Translations under genes and position numbers: made by a program
Part shown: positions 39,544-46,834 of the stretch, piece by piece
How the letters are laid out: the number at the start of each line of letters is the position of its first letter
Numbering within the stretch: position 1 is the stretch's first letter
Assembly: GCF_000424265.1 (NCBI RefSeq)
Contig: NZ_AUJO01000024.1
Location: 1 to 53,300 of the forward strand
Direction: 5' to 3'
From: Butyrivibrio sp. WCD3002
Lineage (GTDB): Bacteria > Bacillota > Clostridia > Lachnospirales > Lachnospiraceae
DNA: 53,300 bases
Notes under the pieces: generated by a model
Told to the model about the DNA's origin: nothing
The model's input: only the letters and a program-made list of their open reading frames with translations
The model's database searches: none

Positions 39544-39663
39544 TTAGTTAAATGCACCATCTTTATGGCAAATTTCATAATATTCGCAGGTGCAGCAAAA
39601 GTGCTTGCAATGCTTGTTATGTCCTCTCACACACTTTTTGACCCAATACACAAACCGCTTCAT
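39544..39663 (-). CDS. 39-residue Cys-rich small protein
   Basis: ATG 39661-39663 after AAAGGAGG; 39 codons to TAA. Basic and rich in Cys and His (CVRGHNKHCKHFCCTCEYYE), suggesting metal binding. It lies 12 bp after the stop of the tiny hydrophobic peptide gene, so the two are probably co-translated. Confidence 0.55.
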   Translation of the reverse strand: MKRFVYWVKKCVRGHNKHCKHFCCTCEYYEICHKDGAFN

Positions 39664-39675
39664 AGAGCCTCCTTT

Positions 39676-39765
39676 TCACCTGACAACCAACGGCATCATG
39701 AGCATCATTGTTATCAAAATTGCTGCCGGTATACAAATTGTTACAAACCCAATAGCCCTTCCCAT
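39676..39765 (-). CDS. 29-residue hydrophobic peptide, paralogue of the one at 52812-52895
   Basis: ATG 39763-39765 after AAGGAGAATCATAGT; 29 codons to TGA. The peptide is one membrane helix (GFVTICIPAAILITMMLMMP). It is clearly related to the 27-residue peptide at 52812-52895 (shared G-K/R-A-x-G-x-VTI-x-P-x-x-I-x-ITMM-x-MM pattern), and the DNA just upstream of both is similar too. Function unknown; a membrane-acting or regulatory micropeptide is possible. Confidence 0.6.
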   Translation of the reverse strand: MGRAIGFVTICIPAAILITMMLMMPLVVR

Positions 39766-39935
39766 ACTATGATTCTCCTTATCTTCAGCTGCTTATTTAT
39801 GTCCTCTTTTGATAATACCCTTTTGATAATACAATTATCACTCTTTACATGTCCCATAAAAATGACAGCTGTCAATCCGGTGAGACATCCGGTGAAACAA
39901 CTCGTAAACCCCTGTGAAATTCTACAAAGTATAAA

Positions 39936-40616
39936 TCAAATTATTTCCCACATCACTGTAACCGTATCAGATACCTCTATATCATCCGGCTCTATATCCA
40001 TATCAAAAGATCTACAGCTCTCTTCCATCAAAGCTGATTTGCAGAGCATATCTCCACGCATTGGAGAATACTCAAATTCAATTTCACCCCAAGAATAATC
40101 AATAGTCTTGATATCTTTTAATGTCACTCCTGCAGCACTTGTAAGAACTGCCGCTTTTGCCTTTGCATCAGCGATAGCCTTGCCAAGGAGTTCATTCTTG
40201 GATGCCTCCTTGTCCTTTACTGTATAACTGATTCTGAAATCTGGATGAATTGCCTTAGCATTTGCAAGGGCAAAGAGGATTTTTCCAAGTCTTGTATTAT
40301 CTGAATCAAACTCTACCTTAACAACATGCTTGAACTCATAGCCCACAAATCGCTCTCTCCAGCTATTATCTCTGGTCTGATAGCTCTCATATCTTGTATC
40401 CACATTAAACATAAGAGTCTTCACATCAGTTCTATCAAATCCCTGCTTCTCCATGATATCCTTAAGTGCCTCTGTATCCTTTGAAGACTGCTCAAGAATC
40501 TTGTCATATTCTTTATTCTGACCCTCAAGTGTTATTGTGAGCCTTGTCACATCAGGCTTAACCTTCAGATTGCCTTTGCCTGTTACCTTTATCATTCTCT
40601 CGTTTGCCATAATCAC
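39936..40616 (-). CDS. SIMPL domain (DUF541) protein
   Basis: A 226-residue protein. IKVTGKGNLKVKPDVTRLTI at the N terminus, KDIMEKQGFDRTDVKTLMFN, and AIADAKAKAAVLTSAAGVTL are the SIMPL signature. No signal peptide is present, unlike many homologues, so it is probably cytoplasmic. The start is GTG at 40614-40616 overlapping the stop of the ADP-ribosylglycohydrolase gene, or the ATG two codons later. Function of the family is not settled. Confidence 0.9.
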   Translation of the reverse strand: MIMANERMIKVTGKGNLKVKPDVTRLTITLEGQNKEYDKILEQSSKDTEALKDIMEKQGFDRTDVKTLMFNVDTRYESYQTRDNSWRERFVGYEFKHVVKVEFDSDNTRLGKILFALANAKAIHPDFRISYTVKDKEASKNELLGKAIADAKAKAAVLTSAAGVTLKDIKTIDYSWGEIEFEYSPMRGDMLCKSALMEESCRSFDMDIEPDDIEVSDTVTVMWEII

Positions 40617-41887
40617 ATTTCCTCCTTTGACATCTCCACAATCGCCTTTATTAGATCTTTTCTAAGCAATAAATTCTCACTCCAGGGGTTTATCATGATC
40701 CCCGCTTCAGATGTATTTCCCGCAAATCCCTCAAGCACCTGTCCGATGTCCATGATCAGCGTATCTGAGCTGGCTCCCTTTTCATATTCTTCCCTTGATG
40801 TAAACGCTACTGCCCAAACAATACCATCATCGTCCTCTATGTGTTGAAACTTGAATACCATTTCCTCATCTGTAGTAAACTCATCTCCTACAGAAATATG
40901 CTCCAGGTCAAGCTCCTTTGTCATAGCCTCCGGTGCTATCACAGGAATAATGAACCTTCCTCCTTCCTTAATTCTCTGACAAAATGTCTGAACTACTTTT
41001 GTCAGATTTTCATGTGTTGTCTCAGCCCGGAACTCCTTTATTGCTGAAAATATAATGTCATTGCCCTCAAGATCGGGATCAGATGTATCTCCCTTTCGAA
41101 CCGCATCAAATACCTGTAAAACATCAATCATGTCATCCCCGAGCCTGTCGCAGGTTTCCACCATCATCTTCAAGGGTATTCCATAGAACGCCTCAGCCAT
41201 TCCTCCTGCAATGCAGGTCAGTGTATCGCAGTCACCGCCCAGTGAAATCGCAGTTCTGATCACATCCTCGAAGTCCTTACCTTCCAGAAAAGCTGTTATT
41301 GCCTCAGGTACTGTCTTCTGACAGGACTCATCATGAAAATATCCCGGTCTTATCTCATCGCAGGTGCGGCTAAGATCATAGCCAAACTCCTGCATCACAT
41401 ACTGCTTAATCTCTTCCTTTGTAGCCCCGGTCCTTGCCATGAATATCACAGATGCTGTAGCTTCCGCTCCCTTGATCCCTTCCGGATGGTTGTGTGTTAC
41501 CTCTGCAGTCCATCTTGCAACTTCTCTTGTCTTTTCAATAGTGTCATAAAGCCATCCCACTGAAGAAACTCTCATTGCTGAGCCATTACCATAACTTCCA
41601 TAAGGTTTGGGATCACTGCTCCTCAGCCAACAACCAAATTTTCCGCCGTATCCGGAATTGGGATACTTTCTTCCCCAGGCCTGCATCTTCTCGACCAGGG
41701 CCTCTTTAATTTCTTTTTCTCCGGAATCTTTACCAGCTGTCAGGGTTGCATCTGCAACAGCAATTGTCATAACAGTGTCATCCGTGAATTGAACCCTTCT
41801 GTTCCACATCTCAAATTCCTTGCTCTTATTACCTCTGTCAAATTCATAAGGTGCTCCTACCATATCTCCAAGAATCGCTCCGTACAT
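40613..41887 (-). CDS. ADP-ribosylglycohydrolase fused to an SseB-like domain
   Basis: A 424-residue protein. Residues 1-270 are a DraG-type ADP-ribosylglycohydrolase: GAILGDMVGAPYEF, the metal motif FTDDTVMTIAVADA, and GGDCDTLTCIAGGMAEAFYG with a second Asp-Thr pair. Residues about 285-424 look like SseB N-terminal domain (EGGRFIIPVIAPEAM, FKFQHIEDDDGIVWAVAFTS). The enzyme would remove ADP-ribose from proteins or release it from small molecules. The fusion partner may select a target. It lies upstream of the SIMPL gene and downstream of the macro-domain gene. Confidence 0.88.
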   Translation of the reverse strand: MYGAILGDMVGAPYEFDRGNKSKEFEMWNRRVQFTDDTVMTIAVADATLTAGKDSGEKEIKEALVEKMQAWGRKYPNSGYGGKFGCWLRSSDPKPYGSYGNGSAMRVSSVGWLYDTIEKTREVARWTAEVTHNHPEGIKGAEATASVIFMARTGATKEEIKQYVMQEFGYDLSRTCDEIRPGYFHDESCQKTVPEAITAFLEGKDFEDVIRTAISLGGDCDTLTCIAGGMAEAFYGIPLKMMVETCDRLGDDMIDVLQVFDAVRKGDTSDPDLEGNDIIFSAIKEFRAETTHENLTKVVQTFCQRIKEGGRFIIPVIAPEAMTKELDLEHISVGDEFTTDEEMVFKFQHIEDDDGIVWAVAFTSREEYEKGASSDTLIMDIGQVLEGFAGNTSEAGIMINPWSENLLLRKDLIKAIVEMSKEEM

Positions 41888-41954
41888 ATATACCTCCTAT
41901 CCGCTTGCGTTTTTGCTCGCTCTCTTGCTATGAGATAAGTATAGGAAAATGAAA

Positions 41955-41995
41955 AAGAGAAGTGGTCACTTGTCAGGTGACTTTTCACTTCTCTT
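41955..41995 (-). terminator. Terminator after the macro-domain gene
   Basis: AAGAGAAGTG (41955-41964) pairs with CACTTCTCTT (41986-41995), with an inner TCAC/GTGA pairing. On the minus strand TTTTTCATTTTCC follows. It starts 10 bp past the macro-domain stop. Confidence 0.8.
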
Positions 41996-42004
41996 AAAAA
42001 TCCT

Positions 42005-43090
42005 TTATTTTATTACTCCCAGACACTCCTGTTTGTTATCAAAAAGTGTCAGGTTTATGGTCATCATGTCATATATTCCGTGGCTGATATAATATCCGAC
42101 TATCAGATCAAACTTGCTACTTGGCGATAGGGCAATGCCTGCTCTTTGCAAAAGATCCGTCGTCTCATCCATAGATAATTCAAGGGCGATAGCAAAAGCT
42201 ACAGCTGTCTTCTTACTTGGCTTATAGTTCTTTTTGGTCTTGATGTCGGAAAAGACCTTTTTCGTTATGTTAGCTTTCTTATAAACCGATACGTCATCGA
42301 GGCCACTCTTATCAATCAGCTGGAACAGTTTTTCCTGAAAGCTCTCTGCCGGTGAATCCAAGAGCTCATCGAGGCTCTTCCCATCAGGCTCCATGGCCAT
42401 CAGCTTCATCACAGGAGTGCTCTCCACTAACTTTTCGATGGGTTCCTCATCGAAACAGGCCTCACATTCTTCAGCACTTCCTATCGCATCCAGATCATAT
42501 CTTTCTCGTAACCTTGCGTTCCTTTCTCCTCTGGAGCCATATTCTCTGTGGTAGCTGCGTTTTACATAGTTCTCATCAATATATCCTTGGACATCAGAAT
42601 AGACCTTACCTGACAATTCAAAAGCTTTTCTATCAAACACAACAAGGATAATGGACATCTCATGTTCAAATAAAAACTCCTGTATAACTGAAGTGGCTAT
42701 CTGAAGTGCCTTGTCCTTAGGAAATCCATATACTCCGGTTGCGATAAGTGGAAAGGCAATACTCTCACAACCATTTTCCAAAGCCAGATTCAAAGATTTT
42801 TCATAACAGCTTCTAAGTACATCAAACTCGCCTTTATCCCCGCCTTCCCACCATGGTCCGCTGGCGTGGATAATGTATTTTGCATTCAATTTAAATGCCG
42901 GTGTGATACCAACTTCACCTGGCTCGAGCTGTCCGATCTTCTTTCGTTCAGCGAGAAGTTCCTCTTCACCAGCAGCTTTGTATATGGCAGAATCTACCCC
43001 ACCGCCTATGGTAACCTCGGGATTTGCCGTATTAACAATGGCATCTGCCTTTACCTTTGTTATGTCATTTCTTATTATTGAAAATGGCAT
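42005..43090 (-). CDS. Macro-domain protein with C-terminal HTH-like domain
   Basis: A 361-residue protein. Residues 1-170 form a macro domain of the ADP-ribose hydrolase type: DAIVNTANPEVTIGGGVDSA, then YIIHASGPWWEGG and FPLIATGVYGFPKDKALQIA. After a linker, residues about 255-361 contain an all-helical, XRE-like region (SVYKKANITKKVFSDIKTKK, SKKTAVAFAIALELSMDETT) found in a recurring macro-domain architecture of Clostridia. It would hydrolyse O-acetyl-ADP-ribose or mono-ADP-ribosyl groups. The start ATG (43088-43090) follows GGGAG. Confidence 0.9.
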   Translation of the reverse strand: MPFSIIRNDITKVKADAIVNTANPEVTIGGGVDSAIYKAAGEEELLAERKKIGQLEPGEVGITPAFKLNAKYIIHASGPWWEGGDKGEFDVLRSCYEKSLNLALENGCESIAFPLIATGVYGFPKDKALQIATSVIQEFLFEHEMSIILVVFDRKAFELSGKVYSDVQGYIDENYVKRSYHREYGSRGERNARLRERYDLDAIGSAEECEACFDEEPIEKLVESTPVMKLMAMEPDGKSLDELLDSPAESFQEKLFQLIDKSGLDDVSVYKKANITKKVFSDIKTKKNYKPSKKTAVAFAIALELSMDETTDLLQRAGIALSPSSKFDLIVGYYISHGIYDMMTINLTLFDNKQECLGVIK

Positions 43091-43130
43091 TATCATCTCC
43101 CCCAATCATGGACACACATGCTTATATCTG

Positions 43131-43658
43131 TTACAGCCTTGCCTCTATATCCCTGATTCCTCTGCCCATCTCTTCATCATTATGATCCATGATATGACCA
43201 TAGAACTCGCTAAAAGGCATAACCCTGACATCGTTCACTTCGTAGCGGTCAAAATCAAATCCGCCTTCAGGAACATCTACTCGCAGCATGAAAACAGATG
43301 CAAGTAGTCCTGTCCCATCATCCCAGTCCTTGATATATTCAAAAGCAAGCTCCAAATCATCAGGTGCTACCTTTATCCCAAGCTCTTCTGACAATTCTCT
43401 AACTGCTGCCTCCTTTGGCGTTTCATCGGACCTTACTCCGCCACCTGTCATATCCCACTTACCTGCGTAATACCTGGCTCGGAGAGATCTCTGCTGTACA
43501 ACGTACTTACCCTCACCTTTTCCCGGAGCAGGACTGTCACTTGTTTTCATAATGATAAGGACGTGTTTTATATAGTCCCCGGGGTGCTTCTTCTCATGCT
43601 TTTCTATGATCTTCCCGGTGGGCCTACCTTCTCTTGTAAAAATCTCAATATATTCCAT
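43131..43658 (-). CDS. Nudix hydrolase
   Basis: A 175-residue Nudix protein. Nudix box GGGVRSDETPKEAAVRELSE then ELGI at about residues 72-94. The N-terminal IFTREGRPTGKIIEKHEKKH resembles the IDI/YfcD-like group. Position between nitroreductase (3 bp upstream) and macro-domain genes suggests action on ADP-ribose or a related dinucleotide, which is inference. Confidence 0.9.
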   Translation of the reverse strand: MEYIEIFTREGRPTGKIIEKHEKKHPGDYIKHVLIIMKTSDSPAPGKGEGKYVVQQRSLRARYYAGKWDMTGGGVRSDETPKEAAVRELSEELGIKVAPDDLELAFEYIKDWDDGTGLLASVFMLRVDVPEGGFDFDRYEVNDVRVMPFSEFYGHIMDHNDEEMGRGIRDIEARL

Positions 43659-43661
43659 ATA

Positions 43662-44195
43662 TCATTCCAAAATTGTGATCTGAGCATCAGCGTTATAAGT
43701 ATGAGGCTCCTTAGTCACAGCCTTATGGCCAACTGCAATTGCTATCTCAAACTCATAGCCTTCCGGTATAGCAAGCTTCTCTGAGAAATACTTGCCCTTC
43801 TCACCATGCAGTGCGTCATAAATGCATCCGATGATAAGGTTTCCAAGTCCCATCTCCTCAGATAAAAGTGCAATATTTTCAACAGCGATACCTGCATCAA
43901 CCTTGCTCCATTTGTACCCGCTCTCTGCACTTATAACGATAAGAATCGGAGCTTCGTAATAGAAATTGTGCTCAGCATGCTCTATGTTTCGAAGGGCATT
44001 CTTCTCATTCTCAATCTCAGCAAGGATCTGATTGTCGCCTTTAACAACTGTAAAATGCAGTTCCTGCTTGTTGGCACCGGTCGGAGCCTGCAGACCTGCT
44101 GTAAGGAGCGCATCAAGCTCTTCCTTTGAAATCTGATCCTGTGTATAACCGCGTGTTGAACTTCTCTTTGCTATTGTCTCTTTTACTGTGCTCAT
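43662..44195 (-). CDS. Nitroreductase family protein
   Basis: A 177-residue FMN-dependent oxidoreductase. ETIAKRSSTRGYTQDQISKE at the N terminus, LQAPTGANKQELHF in the FMN phosphate region, and DAGIAVENIALLSEEMGLGN in the middle are family hallmarks. It probably uses NAD(P)H to reduce nitro or quinone compounds. Start is the ATG at 44193-44195 after GGAG. It is directly upstream of the Nudix gene. Confidence 0.92.
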   Translation of the reverse strand: MSTVKETIAKRSSTRGYTQDQISKEELDALLTAGLQAPTGANKQELHFTVVKGDNQILAEIENEKNALRNIEHAEHNFYYEAPILIVISAESGYKWSKVDAGIAVENIALLSEEMGLGNLIIGCIYDALHGEKGKYFSEKLAIPEGYEFEIAIAVGHKAVTKEPHTYNADAQITILE

Positions 44196-44229
44196 TTTTA
44201 TCTCCACCTCCGTATACTATAATTTCATT

Positions 44230-44297
44230 TGATTAAGTCCGGTCGGATACGGGGTCCGTAACTCGCCGCTTCGCGACTTCGAACGGTCCCCAGCTCC
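44230..44297. repeat. GC-rich palindromic element
   Basis: GGGGTCCGT pairs imperfectly with ACGGTCCCC, and inside them TCGC/GCGA pairs around CGCTTC. The segment is far more GC-rich than its flanks. It lies between the Nudix-methyltransferase stop and the nitroreductase start. It may be a terminator or an intergenic repeat. Confidence 0.45.
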
Positions 44298-45278
44298 TTA
44301 AACCTTTTTCCCTATTGCATTGACCCACATCTCATCTTCTCTTCCGGGTCTGTTATCAGTACCAACCTCATTGAAAAGAATCTCAAATCCTGCACTCTCA
44401 AAAAGCGTGACTATGCTCTTCTCATTAAAATCACTAAACTTGCGATCTCCGCGCATCTTCGTGCCATTGCCATATTTGAAAGAAGCATATATTACACCAC
44501 CACTCTTTAAAGATGCATTCAGCTTTTTCATCGTCTCCGGCAGTTGATCCACAGGAACATGAAGAAGTGATGCACAAGCCCAGACTCCATCGAACTCATT
44601 ATAAAAATCGATATCCTCAAACCTCATATCCAGGACTTCCTGTCCCAGATATTCAGCGGCTCTCTTTTGCATCTCTTCAGAAGCATCAAAAGCTATTACA
44701 GAAAAACCAGCCTCCAAAAATGCCTTACTATCTCGCCCGCTTCCACAGCCTACATCCAAGACACGACCATGCTCAGGAAGAAGTGCTATGAACCTGTCCC
44801 TTTCATATGACATATCCGCGTTAACACTTCCGGCAAAGAACGAATCAGCATTTTTGTTATAATACTCAACGTTCTTATCAATCAAAGCAGCAGAAATCTT
44901 CGGAAGAAGTGCCAGATCTGCAGGAAGCCAGTCAACACTTCTAAGATCATTAACCTCAAGCCACTTCGCTGCTTCATGTTCCAAAAGCTGAAGTTTACCT
45001 TCTGCAACAGTTGCCCAGTAGCAGTTCATATGAAGATGAAAAGTCTCATAATCATAATCGATGATGTCTATAAGATCATGAACAACGATCTCCGCACCAA
45101 GCTCTTCTCTGATTTCCCTTACAAGTGCTTCTTCAGGCGTTTCACCTTCTTCAATCTTTCCCCCGGGAAATTCCCAGCCATCCTTATAGTCCCCATATCC
45201 ACGCTGAGTTGCAAATATCTTTGTTTTTCTATCGTAATTGTCGCAGATAATCGCTGCAACTACGTTAACTATTTTCAT
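44298..45278 (-). CDS. Nudix hydrolase-methyltransferase fusion
   Basis: A 326-residue two-domain protein. Residues 1-130 are a MutT-like Nudix domain (WEFPGGKIEEGETPEEALVR then EIREELG; C-terminal KWLEVNDLRSVDWLPADLAL), as in 8-oxo-dGTP or CTP pyrophosphohydrolases. Residues 140-326 are a class I SAM methyltransferase (GRVLDVGCGSGRDSKAFLEA, VIAFDASEEM). Each half is complete, so the fusion should be bifunctional. Substrate of the methyltransferase is unknown. Confidence 0.92.
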   Translation of the reverse strand: MKIVNVVAAIICDNYDRKTKIFATQRGYGDYKDGWEFPGGKIEEGETPEEALVREIREELGAEIVVHDLIDIIDYDYETFHLHMNCYWATVAEGKLQLLEHEAAKWLEVNDLRSVDWLPADLALLPKISAALIDKNVEYYNKNADSFFAGSVNADMSYERDRFIALLPEHGRVLDVGCGSGRDSKAFLEAGFSVIAFDASEEMQKRAAEYLGQEVLDMRFEDIDFYNEFDGVWACASLLHVPVDQLPETMKKLNASLKSGGVIYASFKYGNGTKMRGDRKFSDFNEKSIVTLFESAGFEILFNEVGTDNRPGREDEMWVNAIGKKV

Positions 45279-45300
45279 TAGTTACTATCTTCCTTTATTA

Positions 45301-45405
45301 CTAACTCCCAAGCTTCTTTCCAAACATACTGAGTTTAAGGGCATCACCTGTAACAGATAGCTCGCTATCTACCAGTCTTTCCCCGTCAAAGCGCTGCATC
45401 TTCAT
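45301..45405 (-). CDS. Possible 34-residue small protein or gene tail
   Basis: A frame from ATG 45403-45405 to TAG 45301-45303 that overlaps the GTPase 3' end by 20 bp. The peptide is protein-like (RFDGERLVDSELSVTGDALK then LSMFGKKLGS). No strong ribosome site. It could be a coupled small gene or the remaining tail of a longer protein. Confidence 0.3.
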   Translation of the reverse strand: MKMQRFDGERLVDSELSVTGDALKLSMFGKKLGS

Positions 45406-46741
45406 TTTCTTTATCTATATCTGTATCAGCTTTATTTTCTTTTTTAAATATTTCTCTCGCTTCCTCGATACTGACACCATCAATATAATACTTAATGGCG
45501 GCAACTCCTATTGCCTTTGTTCCTGCTCCTGCTATTCCCGAATTGATAACGCCGCCGGCTACTGGAATAAACTTAACTGCTCCGTGAGCTATAATTCTGA
45601 ACACAGCCCCGGCTCCACCGGTTAAGAAAAGCGAAGCCAAGAATTCTTTTCCAGTTTGAATCGAAATATCCCTTCCACTTAGTCCCGCTATCAAAGCGAC
45701 CATAATAGACTGAACAAGCAGCAATATGTATATGTCAGCGATCGGAATATTAGCAAAAGCAACCGCACCCGCTATCGCAACAAATGAATTCGTAAGATGC
45801 ATAGCCATTTTTCTTACAAGCTCGTTAAGCTGCAACGCCATCCTGAATCCCATCTTGGCATCAAAATCACGAATTACTTCATCAAGTTTTTCGCGAAGCT
45901 CGTCTATATGATATCTACCATCAAAATCGATTTTTAAACTATTTATTTCTGACTGGCTCATCTCCAAGATATCTGATGGCTGTACACTATTTCTATCACT
46001 ATCTACCCATTCAATATAACTGGAGACATCTATTATTCCATCTGTTATAAGACCATTTTCATTGCATATCCTTTTGTAATAAGTCACAGTATTTTGCAGG
46101 TTCTCTTTTTTCGCAACATTATACTCTGCAGGATCCTTAATTCTACTCGGTTGAACTTCATCAGCTTTATTTATGACAACTAGCACAGGCACATCAACTT
46201 TATTTATTTCTACATATTTTTGTTTGACCTTTTTTAAAAACTCAACATCCTTATCTATATTGTCCCTATGTGTAGCTGCAAGCAGAAATAGAACCACATC
46301 CGGATTGAATTCGTTTATGTCATTCAGAAGCTGATCTTCTGCAGTGACTCTTTCATCTGTAGATATTGATTCAGAAATACCTCTAGAATCCATAATATCC
46401 ATCATTTTTCGGTCACCGTCATAACATGGATAAATCTTTGTTTCGGTTGTACAGCTCTCAACATCACTGACGGCTGCCACATAGCTGGAACTCAAGGCAT
46501 TTATTAAACTACTCTTTCCAACACCCGTTCTGCCAATCAATAAAAACCTTGGGGGTCTATGATTTTCAATCCCATCAATGAGTTCTTTTAATTCCTTATC
46601 TCCTAAAATTTTATCTCTAACAAGGTTCTTGATGTCTTTAGGCAAAACGTCCGGTAATTCATCCATCATTTTGTCTAACTGACTATAAAACTCCTTCATC
46701 TTTAAAAGTCTTTTTTCAATAGTTGTCTTATTATCAGCCAT
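45386..46741 (-). CDS. Membrane-associated GTPase (Era/YcjF-like, DUF697 C terminus)
   Basis: A 451-residue protein starting at the ATG after GAGGTGTGGAA. GTPase motifs in order: G1 GRTGVGKSS (about residue 70-78), G2 SCTTETKIY, G3 MDSRG (DxxG, Asp about 117), G4 VVINKADEV. The C-terminal 150 residues hold hydrophobic helices (NSFVAIAGAVAFANIPIADI, VQSIMVALIAGLSG, GGVINSGIAGAGTKAIGV) as in DUF697 proteins. It follows the McrBC-like pair by about 90 bp on the same strand and may be a membrane effector or stabiliser of that system. Confidence 0.85.
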   Translation of the reverse strand: MADNKTTIEKRLLKMKEFYSQLDKMMDELPDVLPKDIKNLVRDKILGDKELKELIDGIENHRPPRFLLIGRTGVGKSSLINALSSSYVAAVSDVESCTTETKIYPCYDGDRKMMDIMDSRGISESISTDERVTAEDQLLNDINEFNPDVVLFLLAATHRDNIDKDVEFLKKVKQKYVEINKVDVPVLVVINKADEVQPSRIKDPAEYNVAKKENLQNTVTYYKRICNENGLITDGIIDVSSYIEWVDSDRNSVQPSDILEMSQSEINSLKIDFDGRYHIDELREKLDEVIRDFDAKMGFRMALQLNELVRKMAMHLTNSFVAIAGAVAFANIPIADIYILLLVQSIMVALIAGLSGRDISIQTGKEFLASLFLTGGAGAVFRIIAHGAVKFIPVAGGVINSGIAGAGTKAIGVAAIKYYIDGVSIEEAREIFKKENKADTDIDKENEDAAL

Positions 46742-46834
46742 TTCCACACCTCACAATTTTCTGTACTGTTACAATCATCATGTCCGCTATAAGTGTCCTT
46801 CATGCATTCATGAAGTATTCTGTAAACTGCCATA

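Noticed and set aside
46702..46833. A 43-codon frame between the DUF2357 and GTPase genes
   Set aside because: It starts 1 base after the DUF2357 stop but lacks a ribosome site and runs 40 bp into the GTPase gene.
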